Shown one piece after another: positions 54,252 through 62,879 of a DNA stretch of 64,000 nt. The stretch is taken from positions 186,001 through 250,000 of the forward strand of contig NZ_NESJ01000003.1 of NCBI RefSeq assembly GCF_003063645.1, read 5' to 3'. Position 1 is the first letter of the stretch. Every line of letters begins with the position of its first letter. The DNA comes from Limnohabitans sp. 2KL-51. Its GTDB lineage: Bacteria > Pseudomonadota > Gammaproteobacteria > Burkholderiales > Burkholderiaceae_C. The position numbers were made by a program, and so were the translations under genes. The notes below the pieces were generated by a model. That model saw only the letters and a list, made by a program, of their open reading frames with translations. It made no database searches and was not told the origin of the DNA.

Positions 54252-55187
54252 ATGAACCGCGTTTTGGCCCACACTGGCGCCCGTTACCCCATCTTGCAAG
54301 CTCCTATGGGCTGGATCGCCCGCAGCCCTTTGGCCATGGCGGTCTCCCGGGCGGGCGGGCTGGGCATCATCGAGACATCTTCGGGCGAGACCGAAAACTG
54401 CCAGCACGAAATCGCCGCCATGCTGGCCTCGGGCCTGCCTTTTGGGGTGAATTTGCCCATCCGCTTTTTGAAAGACGATGCCATGCTGCGCTACGTCTGC
54501 GAGTCGGGCATCCGGTTTGTCACCACCTCGGCGGGCAGCCCGGCCAAATTTGTCGCGCCCTTGAAGGCGGCGGGCATCGCGGTCTACCACGCCGTGCCCA
54601 CACTGGAAGCCGCCCTCAAATGCGCTGATGCCGGGGTCGATGGCCTGGTGGTGGAGGGCTCCGAAGGCGGGGGCTTCAAGAACCCGGAAGAAGTCAGCAC
54701 CCTGGTGCTGCTGCAGGCCATCCGCGAAAAAACCGATCTGCCATTGATCGCTGCAGGCGGCATCGTGGACGGACGGGGCATGGCAGCGGCATTTGCATTG
54801 GGCGCAGAAGCCATCCAGATGGGCACCCGCTTTGTGGCCTGTGCCGAAAGCCCGGTGCACAGTCACTTCAAACAAGCCATTGTGGACGCACCCACCACCG
54901 GCACCTACATGCTCAACACCAAGTCCTCGCCTTGCATCCGCGCACTCAAAGCGCCGTTCACCCAAAGCCTGCACGAATCCGGCCTGATGGGCCCCGACGC
55001 CTTCCAAGGCATCCAGGATGTTTATTTCGGGGGCAACATGAACGCCGCCCCAGCCCTGGCGGGCCAATCGGCAGGCTTGGTGCACGAGGTCTTGACGGCC
55101 GAGCAGATCATCGCGCACACCGTGGCCGAATTCCACAGCATCAGCGCCCGGATGGGGCAATGGGCCCAAGCCAAGACTTTCGGATAA
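54252..55187 (+). CDS. Nitronate monooxygenase / FabK-like flavin oxidoreductase
   Basis: A 311-residue TIM-barrel FMN enzyme of the 2-nitropropane dioxygenase/FabK superfamily. The family opening YPILQAPMGWIA (residues 12-23) and the phosphate-binding motifs LIAAGGIVDGRGMAAAFALG (about 163-182) and AIQMGTRFVA are clear. Whether it oxidises alkyl nitronates or acts on an enoyl thioester cannot be told. The ATG at 54252 is supported by family alignment; a frame extension to 53997 lies across the GST gene's promoter. It is divergent from the GST gene. Confidence 0.9.
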   Translation: MNRVLAHTGARYPILQAPMGWIARSPLAMAVSRAGGLGIIETSSGETENCQHEIAAMLASGLPFGVNLPIRFLKDDAMLRYVCESGIRFVTTSAGSPAKFVAPLKAAGIAVYHAVPTLEAALKCADAGVDGLVVEGSEGGGFKNPEEVSTLVLLQAIREKTDLPLIAAGGIVDGRGMAAAFALGAEAIQMGTRFVACAESPVHSHFKQAIVDAPTTGTYMLNTKSSPCIRALKAPFTQSLHESGLMGPDAFQGIQDVYFGGNMNAAPALAGQSAGLVHEVLTAEQIIAHTVAEFHSISARMGQWAQAKTFG

Positions 55188-55251
55188 TGCAACAGCCCCA
55201 CTTGTCCCCGAAGTGAAGCCACAACGCCCTCATTTGCACAAAAATCACCCC

Positions 55252-55701
55252 ATGAACACATTTTTGATCCCCCGCGCAGCTGCCCTGTCCCTGGTGTTGC
55301 TGGCCTGCACGCCCACTTGGGCCCAAAACACCGTCACCGCAGCTGCCGCGCAAGAGCCTGGCGCGCAACTCACGGCCTCAGGCATGGTCTACCGCTCCCT
55401 CAAAGACGGCACCGGTGCCAGCCCCAAAGCCTCAGACACCGTCAAAGTTCATTACCGGGGTACCTTGCCCGACGGCAAAGAGTTCGACAGCTCCTACAAA
55501 CGCAACGAGGCCATCGAGTTCCCCCTGAGCCGCGTCATCCCCTGCTGGACCGAAGGCGTGCAGCTGATGAAGGTCGGCGGCAAAGCCAAGCTGACCTGCC
55601 CGCCTGCTACCGCCTATGGCGATCGCGGCGCGGGTAATGTGATCCCGCCCAAAGCGACCCTGTTGTTCGAGGTCGAGTTGCTGGCCATCAATGGCAAGTA
55701 A
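55252..55701 (+). CDS. FKBP-type peptidyl-prolyl isomerase (exported)
   Basis: A 149-residue exported prolyl isomerase. The N-terminal signal contains LLACTPTWA, either a lipobox (LLAC) or an ordinary cleavage site after TWA. The FKBP core is present: VKVHYRGTLPDGKEFDSSYK near residues 63-82, FPLSRVIPCWTEGVQLMKVG near 88-107 and PPATAYGDRGAGNVIPP near the end. It assists folding in the periplasm. It lies 64 bases after the NMO-like gene and 56 before the aminotransferase. Confidence 0.93.
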   Translation: MNTFLIPRAAALSLVLLACTPTWAQNTVTAAAAQEPGAQLTASGMVYRSLKDGTGASPKASDTVKVHYRGTLPDGKEFDSSYKRNEAIEFPLSRVIPCWTEGVQLMKVGGKAKLTCPPATAYGDRGAGNVIPPKATLLFEVELLAINGK

Positions 55702-55757
55702 TCGGCAACTCATCAGCAAGTGAACGATTTTTCAAGCCCCCAGCCACGGAACACCCC

Positions 55758-56936
55758 ATGAAGCGCCAATCAGCCCGCATGGATGCGGTGGACAGCCCCA
55801 TCATCCCCACGATCGCCAAGCTGGTGCGCGACAACCCCGGCACCATTTCACTGGGCCAAGGCGTTGTGAACTACGGCCCCCCGGCGCAAGCCGTGGCCGA
55901 GCTCCCAGCGCTCATGGCAGATGGTCAGCTGAACAAATACCAGGCCGTGGGTGGTATCGCCCCCCTGGTGGACCGCTTTCGGCAAAAACTGACCGACGAG
56001 AACCATGTCCATTGCGGCACCGAGTCGATCGTCATGGTCACGGCGGGCAGCAACATGGCGTTTCTCAACAGCGTGCTGGCCGTGGCCGACCCGGGCGACG
56101 AATTCATCTTGCCCATGCCGTTTTACTTCAACCAGGAAATGGCCATCCGCATGTGTGGCTGCGTGCCTGTACCCGTGCCCACACACCGCGACTGGAGCCT
56201 GGATGTCGAGGCCCTGGCCGCCGCCATCACCCCCCGTACCCGCGCCATCGTCACCGTCTCGCCCAACAACCCCACTGGCGCGGTGTACAGCGAAGAAAGC
56301 CTGCGCGCCGTCAATGCCTTGTGCGCCCGCTCAGGGCTTTACCACTTCAGCGACGAAGCCTACGAATACTTCACCTACGACGGTGCCCGGCACTTTTCTC
56401 CCGCGTCCATTCCCGGGGCCCAAGGCCACACCCTGTCGTTTTATTCCATGTCCAAAAACTTCGGCATGGCCAGTTGGCGCGTGGGCTATGTGGTGTTCCC
56501 GGCCGACCTGTTTGGGGCCATGAACAAGGTGCAAGACACCAACCTGATCTGCGCCCCGGTGGCCTCGCAATTGCTGGCGCTGCAAGCCCTGCAGCTGGGC
56601 CGCGACTGGGTACAACCCAAAGTGGCCGCCTTGGCCCAAGTTCGAGCACAAGTCAACCAGGCGCTGCAAGGCCTGGGGGATTTGGTCGAATTTCCAAATA
56701 CCCAGGGCGCTTTTTATGTGCTGATGAAGTTGCCTGGCGTGGCCAACCCCATGGCCTTCAACCGCGCCATGACCGAAAAATTTCGCGTGGCCACACTTCC
56801 CGGCTTTGCTTTCGGCCTGAGCGACACGGCCAGCGCCAACTACCAACGCCTGTCTTATGGCGCGCTCGATGCAGCCACTGTGGCCGAAGGTGTTGCCCGT
56901 TATGTGGCAGCGGTCAAGGACTGGTACAAGGCCTGA
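55758..56936 (+). CDS. Class I/II PLP-dependent aminotransferase
   Basis: A 392-residue fold-type I aminotransferase. The PLP lysine lies in FYSMSKNFGMASWRVGY near residues 227-243. Other marks are SPNNPTGAVYSEESL (about 170-184), with the conserved Asn/Pro of PLP binding, and the substrate-binding Arg in the YQRLSYG region near the C-terminus. Substrate cannot be determined; such genes are annotated as aspartate, aromatic or methionine-type aminotransferases. The cupin gene begins 60 bases downstream. Confidence 0.9.
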   Translation: MKRQSARMDAVDSPIIPTIAKLVRDNPGTISLGQGVVNYGPPAQAVAELPALMADGQLNKYQAVGGIAPLVDRFRQKLTDENHVHCGTESIVMVTAGSNMAFLNSVLAVADPGDEFILPMPFYFNQEMAIRMCGCVPVPVPTHRDWSLDVEALAAAITPRTRAIVTVSPNNPTGAVYSEESLRAVNALCARSGLYHFSDEAYEYFTYDGARHFSPASIPGAQGHTLSFYSMSKNFGMASWRVGYVVFPADLFGAMNKVQDTNLICAPVASQLLALQALQLGRDWVQPKVAALAQVRAQVNQALQGLGDLVEFPNTQGAFYVLMKLPGVANPMAFNRAMTEKFRVATLPGFAFGLSDTASANYQRLSYGALDAATVAEGVARYVAAVKDWYKA

Positions 56937-56996
56937 GCCGCACGGTCTGCACCCGTCCGAATCTCCCCACTTTTTCATCCCTCACCAGAAACACCT

Positions 56997-57275
56997 ATGA
57001 CCACACCCACCCTCGAAAGCTTCACCGCCCAATCCCTGGATGAAGGCTTTGACGAAATCATCGTGCGCGAGTGGGACGCCAACCTGAAGCTCGACACCCA
57101 CACCCACCCTTTTGATGTGAGCGCATATGTAGCGCGTGGTGAATATTGGTTAACCTTGGGCGCCGAGGTCAAACACCTCCAGGCGGGTGATTTTTTCCGC
57201 CTGGCCCGCGATGTCCCGCACGCTGAACTGTACGGCTCCGAAGGCGCCACCGTGTGGGTGGCCCGGGCCAACTGA
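56997..57275 (+). CDS. Small cupin-domain protein
   Basis: A 92-residue single cupin barrel. The motif DTHTHPFDVSAYVARGEYWL (about 33-52) supplies two histidines and the glutamate-like metal site, and the second motif LQAGDFFRLARDVPHAELYG (about 61-80) supplies the third His. Likely a small metal-binding sensor or enzyme domain. It follows the aminotransferase on the same strand and probably shares its transcript. Confidence 0.88.
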   Translation: MTTPTLESFTAQSLDEGFDEIIVREWDANLKLDTHTHPFDVSAYVARGEYWLTLGAEVKHLQAGDFFRLARDVPHAELYGSEGATVWVARAN

Positions 57276-57375
57276 AGCACGGTAAAGACCAGAACTTGGC
57301 TGGTCCAAGGTGATGCCCACTCTGTAGACCCATCCAGGACATACACAAGGCACATTGGCCAGCGTCAGTCCCCGC

Positions 57376-57648
57376 TCAGCCTTCGATGATTTTCACCGTT
57401 GCACCGAAGGAGCCCGAGCTTTGCAATCCTTGGGTGTCCACTGCAAGATGCCAATGGCCCAAAGTGGGGATTTGAAGTCGCACAGCGGTTTGCCGCACCA
57501 CACCACCTGTGTAGATGTGTTTGACACCCTTTTTGTAATTGGCAAAATTGAGATCGTCCATGAGCCGAACATTCGACGGGTTCGTCAGGGTCACCTCGAC
57601 AATTTCGCCAATTTGCCTGAAGCCTAAGTCTTTGTAAATGAATTGCAT
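57376..57648 (-). CDS. DUF1883 domain protein
   Basis: A 90-residue protein matching the DUF1883 pattern: FIYKDLGFRQIGEIVEVTLT at the start, NVRLMDDLNFANYKKG in the middle and a GHWHLAVDTQGLQSSGSFGA core near residues 62-81. Function is unknown; some relatives carry this domain beside TIR domains. The ATG at 57648 is selected; the frame runs 39 codons upstream without similarity. Its upstream region is strongly A/T-rich. The cupin gene converges on it across about 100 bases. Confidence 0.85.
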   Translation of the reverse strand: MQFIYKDLGFRQIGEIVEVTLTNPSNVRLMDDLNFANYKKGVKHIYTGGVVRQTAVRLQIPTLGHWHLAVDTQGLQSSGSFGATVKIIEG

Positions 57649-57874
57649 CTTTGCCGATCGGTGAATGGGCTTGATCCAAACTGACCGCGCCACACAACAA
57701 GCGCGACCCTTGCGGGCAGACGGGAAAAAGCAAGATATGGAAGAACAGCTTTCAAAATTGTCCATTAAATTTTAATTTTTTATTATTTATTTCAAATATT
57801 TTATTTTCTCAGGAACGGAATATCAAGAAGTAGCTGGTCGGGCTTCTTGTTGGATCGACCCTGGTTCACCATTT
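57649..57874. other. A/T-rich intergenic region with homopolymer-like tract
   Basis: Between DUF1883 and the sensor kinase the sequence from about 57764 to 57812 is almost pure A/T, unlike anything else in the window outside the 13.6-15.7 kb island. It holds no gene. It probably includes the DUF1883 promoter and could bind H-NS-type proteins. Confidence 0.5.
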
Positions 57875-59236
57875 TTATGAGAGCTTTTGCGATGCGTTTT
57901 TTGGGTACCGCAAGGTCACCATCAAACCACCCAAATCAGCGGATTTTCCCACTTGCACATCAATGCGCTGCAATACCGCAATGTGCCTCACGATGGACCA
58001 GCCCAAGCCGCTGCCCGTGGCCAACGTACCCAGCACGCGGAAAAAGCGCTCGCCCAATTGGGCCAAGTCGTCGGCTGACAAGCCGGGGCCGCTGTCTTGC
58101 ACGGTGACTTCCGTTTGGCCGCTTTCCAAGCGCTGCGCTTGAATGCGCACCGTTGCGCCTTCGGGGCTGTAGCGCAAGGCATTGTCAACAAGGTTACGCA
58201 GCAAGATAAGCCACAACGTGCTTTGGCCCTTGATCTGCAAGGGCTCGGGCGCCAACAGCTCAAGGGTTTGGCCGCGTCGCAGGGCTTCGGGCGTGAGATT
58301 GGCCAAGATGTGTTGTGCCAACTGGTCTAGGCGAAACGGCTCAGAAGCCACGTCTTGCGGGCCCTCCACACGGGCCAAGGTCAGCAGCTGTTCGACCAAG
58401 CGCGAAGCGCGGTCACAACCCATCAAGGTGCCTTGCAGCGCTTGCCGGCGCACCTCCTCATTGGTGGCCTCGCTCAACGCCACTTGGGCTTGGGCGCGGA
58501 TGGCGGCAATGGGTGTGCGCAGCTCATGCGCAGCATCGGCGGTGAAGCGGCGCTCGGTTTCCATGCGCAGGGCCAGACGTTGTAGCAAGTCGTTGAGTGC
58601 GTTCAAAAGAGGCTGCACTTCTTGTGGGGTCTCGGGCAAGCTGACAGGCTCTAGCGTTTGGGTGTCGCGCTGTAACAGCACTTGGCGCAATCGCTGCAAC
58701 GGCTGTAGACCCGAGCGCACGTTCCACCACAACCCGATCAGCAACAGCGGCAGCGCAAGTGTGAGCGGCGGCAAAAAGCCGCGCAGCACCGCCCACAAAA
58801 TCTCGTCGCGACTGTCCTCCCGCTCGGCCACATAAATTTGTACATCTTTGCTTCGGCCCGGCGCAGCAAAGATGCGCCACGATTTGCCGTCGGCCAAAGT
58901 GAGTGTCTCGAACCCTTGCGTGTGATTCGCCATGGGCGTGTGCGCCACGTTGGGCGAGTGCATGACCAAGCGGCCTTCGTCAAACACTTGGTAGGCCACG
59001 CGATTGGCGTACTTGTGCAAGGTAGGCGCGTCGAACAAAGGCTCGTCATCGTCAGGCGTGGCGTTTTGTTGCACCACCAGCAAGGCGGCCGATTGGGCCA
59101 AGTGAGCATCCAAAAGCTCATCTACTTCATGCTGGGCCTCGTAGCCCACGAAAGCAGCGGTGCCCATCCACACCACCAACACCGCGCCCAAGGTGCGGGT
59201 GAGCAAACGTTGCTGCAAAGAAAATTTGGGTGGCAT
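57875..59236 (-). CDS. Two-component sensor histidine kinase (QseC/PmrB-like)
   Basis: A 453-residue inner-membrane kinase. Two helices (about 14-34 and 157-177) flank a periplasmic sensor of about 125 residues. The HAMP-like linker is followed by the H-box FTADAAHELRTPIAAIRAQA (His near 244), the N-box LRNLVDNALRYSPEGA, G1 DSGPGLSADD and G2 GSGLGWSIV. The ATG at 59236 has a GGACGAG site; a TTG at 59257 overlaps the regulator gene stop and is the alternative. It is the last gene of the SHP cluster, directly after its response regulator. Confidence 0.9.
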   Translation of the reverse strand: MPPKFSLQQRLLTRTLGAVLVVWMGTAAFVGYEAQHEVDELLDAHLAQSAALLVVQQNATPDDDEPLFDAPTLHKYANRVAYQVFDEGRLVMHSPNVAHTPMANHTQGFETLTLADGKSWRIFAAPGRSKDVQIYVAEREDSRDEILWAVLRGFLPPLTLALPLLLIGLWWNVRSGLQPLQRLRQVLLQRDTQTLEPVSLPETPQEVQPLLNALNDLLQRLALRMETERRFTADAAHELRTPIAAIRAQAQVALSEATNEEVRRQALQGTLMGCDRASRLVEQLLTLARVEGPQDVASEPFRLDQLAQHILANLTPEALRRGQTLELLAPEPLQIKGQSTLWLILLRNLVDNALRYSPEGATVRIQAQRLESGQTEVTVQDSGPGLSADDLAQLGERFFRVLGTLATGSGLGWSIVRHIAVLQRIDVQVGKSADLGGLMVTLRYPKNASQKLS

Positions 59237-59253
59237 GACTTTCAACTCGTCCT

Positions 59254-59910
59254 TCAAGGCATGACGATGTAACCCACACCGCGCACGGTATCGATCAGGC
59301 CCGCACCCATTTTTCGGCGCAAGTGGTGAATGTGAACTTCGATGGTGTTGCTCTCCACCTCGTGGCCCCAGCGGTACAGGTGTTGCTCTAGCTGTTCGCG
59401 TGACAAAACACGCCCTGCGTTAAGCAACAAAGCTTTCAGCAAATCGAACTCGCGGGTGGACAGGCTGATGACTTCGCCATCGCGGCTGACTTGGCGTGCG
59501 CTAGGGTCCATCACCACATCGCGCAGTTGCAATGTGGTTTGTGTTTTGCCGTGAGCGCGACGCACCAAGGCATGCAAACGGGCGGCGAGCTCGTCCAAGT
59601 CCACGGGCTTCACCACATAGTCGTCAGCGCCGAGGTTGAGCCCTTCGATGCGCTGGGCTACGGCATCACGCGCGGTCAGCACCAATACCGGGGTGTTGAT
59701 GCCACGCGCACGCACCGCCTTTAATGAAGCCAAGCCGTCTTGGCGCGGCAGACCAATGTCAAGCACAGCGGCTTGGTGCTGGGCACTTAGCAGTTCACGC
59801 TCGGCGGCGACGCCGTCGCGCACCCAGTCCACCTGAAAACCGCGCTGATCTAAGCCCGCACGCAAGCCGCTGCCCAGCAGCTCGTCATCCTCGGCCAGAA
59901 GTATTCGCAT
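59254..59910 (-). CDS. OmpR-family response regulator (QseB/PmrA-like)
   Basis: A 218-residue regulator. The receiver domain has the acidic pair in MRILLAEDDELL, the phosphoacceptor D51 in AVLDIGLPRQDG, Thr/Lys switch residues in VLTARD and the KPVDLDELAARL end. The winged-helix domain (about 125-218) ends YRWGHEVESNTIEVHIHHLR. It pairs with the downstream kinase. The ATG at 59910 lies inside the end of the cytochrome b561 gene. Boxes of the YTTAAK-N5-YTTAAK type, used by this subgroup, occur in the intergenic region upstream of the cluster. Confidence 0.92.
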   Translation of the reverse strand: MRILLAEDDELLGSGLRAGLDQRGFQVDWVRDGVAAERELLSAQHQAAVLDIGLPRQDGLASLKAVRARGINTPVLVLTARDAVAQRIEGLNLGADDYVVKPVDLDELAARLHALVRRAHGKTQTTLQLRDVVMDPSARQVSRDGEVISLSTREFDLLKALLLNAGRVLSREQLEQHLYRWGHEVESNTIEVHIHHLRRKMGAGLIDTVRGVGYIVMP

Positions 59911-60493
59911 AGCCACGCCACATTGGTCGCAGAGCTTGTGGACCGCGCCACACGCGCAGCATCACCACCAACCCCACATGGATGCACACCACAGCCATGG
60001 CCACGTTTCCCAATCCCTCGTGCAGCTCTTGCAGGGCATCGTTCAACCAACCATCGCCTAAAAGTTGATTGTAAGTAGCCCACCCGCTGGCAATGGCCAC
60101 CGTGCAAAATACATAGATGCACAGAACCGCAGCGCTCAGCACCCAGCTGCTGGCCCCTACCCAAAAGTTGCGGCTTAGCCATTCGCCCTGCTTGAATTTG
60201 TTGAGCCACACGCGCCACATGGCGACGCGACGCAACAACAAACCCCAGCGTGCAGACGCAGGCCCCGCCCACCCCCACACCAACCTAAATGCCAGCACTG
60301 CTGCCAAGCAGTAGCCGCTGTACACATGCACCAAGCGCCAGTACTCCGACTCGGATGTGACATAAGAAATGAGGAATGCCAAGGCCATGCTGGCGTGGGC
60401 CATGCGTGTACCCAAATCGACCACGGTCTTGCGCTTCTTGGGCATGGGCGATGACAAGTCTATGTGAATGGGGCTCAAAACGCTGTTGATCAT
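59885..60493 (-). CDS. Cytochrome b561-type membrane haem protein
   Basis: A 202-residue inner-membrane protein with four to five helices and histidines suited to bind haem b (DLGTRMAHASMALAFLI near residues 26-42, VHVYSGYCLAAVLAFRLVWG near 55-74 and MAVVCIHVGLVVMLRVW near 166-182). In SHP clusters this protein links the quinone pool to the periplasmic cytochromes. Its start overlaps the dihaem cytochrome gene stop (ATGA) and its end overlaps the regulator gene by 26 bases, so the operon is tightly packed. Confidence 0.9.
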   Translation of the reverse strand: MINSVLSPIHIDLSSPMPKKRKTVVDLGTRMAHASMALAFLISYVTSESEYWRLVHVYSGYCLAAVLAFRLVWGWAGPASARWGLLLRRVAMWRVWLNKFKQGEWLSRNFWVGASSWVLSAAVLCIYVFCTVAIASGWATYNQLLGDGWLNDALQELHEGLGNVAMAVVCIHVGLVVMLRVWRGPQALRPMWRGYANTSGRG

Positions 60494-60960
60494 TTAGGAA
60501 TCCTCACACGGTCGTCTTCAAAATTGCCTTGCGCAGCATCGCCGTGGCACGCCGCGCAGTTGGCGGAGCTTTTGATGGAAGCACGTTTGAACGTGGCAGC
60601 GCTTACCTCACGGTGCTTGCGCTCAAACCATGCCGCACGTGTGATGCGATCTTGTGGTGGATCTTCTCGCGCACGCTTGCCCTGACCGCCATAGGTTTGC
60701 AACCAGGTGTCGATTTGCTTTTGCGTGGCCGCATCGAGCGAGGCGTCGCTGCCGTAATGTTTTTCGAGGCCACTCATCACGCGCTGCCAGGATGCTTTGG
60801 ACAACAAGTTGGGCGGAAAAGCCAAGTGGCAGCCTCCGCACTCTTGGGTGTACACCGCGGGTGGTGTGGGGCCTTTGTAACTGTCGGCCCAAACGGGTGC
60901 AGCTGCCAGCAAGCTGGCGGCTAGCACGCTGCGCATGAGGTGTATGAAACGTGTATGCAT
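60490..60960 (-). CDS. Dihaem cytochrome c (DHC type)
   Basis: A 156-residue periplasmic cytochrome. The signal peptide ends near PVWA. Two haem-attachment motifs are present: CGGCH at residues 41-45 and CAACH at 135-139. This spacing and size match DHC, the dihaem c partner that reduces SHP in Rhodobacter and Shewanella. GAGG lies 8 bases before the ATG at 60960. It lies 11 bases after the SHP-like gene and overlaps the cytochrome b561 gene, consistent with a single electron path from membrane to SHP. Confidence 0.93.
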   Translation of the reverse strand: MHTRFIHLMRSVLAASLLAAAPVWADSYKGPTPPAVYTQECGGCHLAFPPNLLSKASWQRVMSGLEKHYGSDASLDAATQKQIDTWLQTYGGQGKRAREDPPQDRITRAAWFERKHREVSAATFKRASIKSSANCAACHGDAAQGNFEDDRVRIPK

Positions 60961-60971
60961 ATCAGGTCCTC

Positions 60972-61352
60972 TCAACGCAATGAAATCAACCAAGCCAACA
61001 CATCGGCTTTTTCAGCGGCGGTGCATTCACGCACCAGCACATCTTTGCAATTGCGGCGAAACCACTTTTCGGCCTTGGCGCTGTCGGTAAAGCGCTTCGC
61101 GTTGGCCGCCGGCGCAAGCGGCTCAATGGCTTTGTCGGTGCTGGCATGACGCCCACCCAGCATTAGCGACTTGCCGTGGCAGCTGGTGCACTGCCACTCT
61201 TGGCCATGGCTGGCTTTGAAGAACGCTTCACCCTTGGAAGCATTGGCAGGATGCCCCGCTTGCGCGGTATAGCCCGCCAGCAAATCGGCAGGCGTGGCGG
61301 CCATCGCTTGAAACGATGCAAAGAGCAGGAGCATGAATAACTTTTGCAGCAT
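60972..61352 (-). CDS. SHP-type monohaem cytochrome c (DUF1924)
   Basis: A 126-residue exported cytochrome (signal ends near AMA). The haem motif is CTSCH at residues 55-59. The C-terminal part has RRNCKDVLVREC, with Asn101 just before Cys102 and a second Cys at 110. In Rhodobacter SHP an Asn serves as a displaceable sixth haem ligand next to a disulfide, letting ferrous SHP bind oxygen or nitric oxide; the layout here fits. It is the first gene of the cluster; two regulator boxes lie directly upstream. Confidence 0.9.
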   Translation of the reverse strand: MLQKLFMLLLFASFQAMAATPADLLAGYTAQAGHPANASKGEAFFKASHGQEWQCTSCHGKSLMLGGRHASTDKAIEPLAPAANAKRFTDSAKAEKWFRRNCKDVLVRECTAAEKADVLAWLISLR

Positions 61353-61390
61353 GGTTGTGTGCCTTTCAAAACCAATGCTAGTCAGCGCGT

Positions 61391-61450
61391 CTTAGGGTTT
61401 TCTTAAGACATGAGTGACGAGCCTTGGAAGTGTCTTAAGGCTTTCTTAAT
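61391..61450. promoter_or_regulatory. Two PmrA/QseB-type direct-repeat boxes
   Basis: CTTAGG-N5-CTTAAG (61391-61407) and CTTAAG-N5-CTTAAT (61434-61450) both fit the YTTAAK-N5-YTTAAK direct-repeat box used by PmrA/QseB-like regulators; the second fits exactly. The first lies 39 bases from the SHP start and the second 44 bases before the DUF5666 ATG, so each promoter has a box at about one to two turns from its likely -35. Confidence 0.72.
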
Positions 61451-61494
61451 GTGAGGAGCGCAGACTTTCACCATCCTTTATGGATGGAGTTCGC

Positions 61495-62853
61495 ATGACA
61501 CACCCCCGCCTTCAACCCAAACTTCTTGCACTGCTCATGGCCGTTGCAGGCCTCTTGTCTGCCTGTGGGGGCGGGGGAGGCAGCAGCAGCAATACCACCA
61601 CGCCCACGGCAGCCACGCTCAACTCGGGCACCATCAGCGGACTGGGCTCCATCGTCGTGAACGGTGTGCGCTACGAAACTGTGGGCTCACAGGTTCTAGA
61701 TTCAGACGATGGCAACACGGCCATCACCACCCCACTGCGCATTGGCATGACGGTGAGCGTTGAACAAAGCGGCACCGACGCATTGACCCTGCGTCCAATT
61801 GCAGGAAAAATTTTGGTGCAAAGCGGCATCAAAGGCGTGGCGAACTACACAGGCTCAACCCTGACCGTGGCCGGCATGCCCGTCATCACTGACAAATCCA
61901 CCATCTTACTGAACACCACTGGAGCTGTGACCAGCTTGGCTGCCCTGAACAACCAAGCTGTGGAGGTTTATGGTTTGCCACAAGCCGATGGTTCTTTTTT
62001 AGCCACCTTGGTTGAAGCTGAAACGGGCTTGGTCAATGTGCAAGTCGTGGGCACCGTGCAAAGCATGGACTCCACCGCAAAGACCTTGGTGCTGGGCACA
62101 ACAACCGCGCCCATCACGGTGAACTACGCCAGCATCACCCCACCCAGCGGCTTAGCGACAGGGGCCGTGATTGCTGTGAGGGCGTCTACCAACTCCACGG
62201 CCAGCACATATGCAGCCAGCAGCCTGCAAATTCGCAGCGGCACGGCCAGCACCTACGCCAGCTATGCCAGCAACTACAGCGGCACCACTCGCGTGAACAA
62301 CGAACGCAATGAGTTGTACGGCGCAGTGTCAGACAAAACCTTGATTTCAAGCGGCGGCAACGTCACGGGTTGCACCTTAAAGATTCAAGGCATTCAAGTT
62401 CAGGCAACCAGCCCTGCCCTGTGCGCCAGCGTTACCAACGGCACCTACGTCGAAGCCAAAGGCACACTGAGCAACGGCGTGCTGGTTGCAACAAAAATCG
62501 AATTTGAAGGCAGCCAAAGCAATGGCTATGCAGACGATTGGAACGACAACGACTCGGACGGTTTACATCACCGAAGCTTGTCACCCCTCAGCACGCCGAC
62601 TGAGATTCAGACCTCACGCAGCTTTGAAATGTATGCCTCACTCAACTGCTCTGCTGTGAATGTGGGCTGCACGCTTACGAACGGTGCCGTCACCTACACA
62701 GCTGATATGTCTTCGGCTTATTGGGATGAGCATCAACCCATCATCAGTGGCTATGTCGAAGCCAAGGGCTATTTGACAGGCAACACCTTCAAGGTCAGCA
62801 AGATCGAATCCAAAGACCGTCGCTATGGCAACGGCTATGGCGACGATGACTAA
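61495..62853 (+). CDS. DUF5666-domain lipoprotein
   Basis: A 452-residue predicted lipoprotein (lipobox LLSAC then a glycine/serine linker). The body has repeated beta-rich modules with alternating segments such as GLGSIVVNGVRYET, GMTVSVEQSG and VVGTVQSMD, the DUF5666 pattern. The later part is Asp/Asn-rich (YADDWNDNDSDGLHHR) and the end reads RRYGNGYGDDD, suggesting divalent-metal binding. GGAG sits 6 bases before the ATG at 61495. It is divergent from the SHP operon and shares the regulator boxes. Function is unknown. An IS3 remnant follows. Confidence 0.85.
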   Translation: MTHPRLQPKLLALLMAVAGLLSACGGGGGSSSNTTTPTAATLNSGTISGLGSIVVNGVRYETVGSQVLDSDDGNTAITTPLRIGMTVSVEQSGTDALTLRPIAGKILVQSGIKGVANYTGSTLTVAGMPVITDKSTILLNTTGAVTSLAALNNQAVEVYGLPQADGSFLATLVEAETGLVNVQVVGTVQSMDSTAKTLVLGTTTAPITVNYASITPPSGLATGAVIAVRASTNSTASTYAASSLQIRSGTASTYASYASNYSGTTRVNNERNELYGAVSDKTLISSGGNVTGCTLKIQGIQVQATSPALCASVTNGTYVEAKGTLSNGVLVATKIEFEGSQSNGYADDWNDNDSDGLHHRSLSPLSTPTEIQTSRSFEMYASLNCSAVNVGCTLTNGAVTYTADMSSAYWDEHQPIISGYVEAKGYLTGNTFKVSKIESKDRRYGNGYGDDD

Positions 62854-62879
62854 TTTTTGTCAAACTTCTTATTAACCAT

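Noticed and set aside
59237..59257. TTG start for the sensor kinase overlapping the regulator stop
   Set aside because: ATG at 59236 has a plausible ribosome site and keeps the expected membrane-helix start, though coupling through the TTG cannot be excluded.
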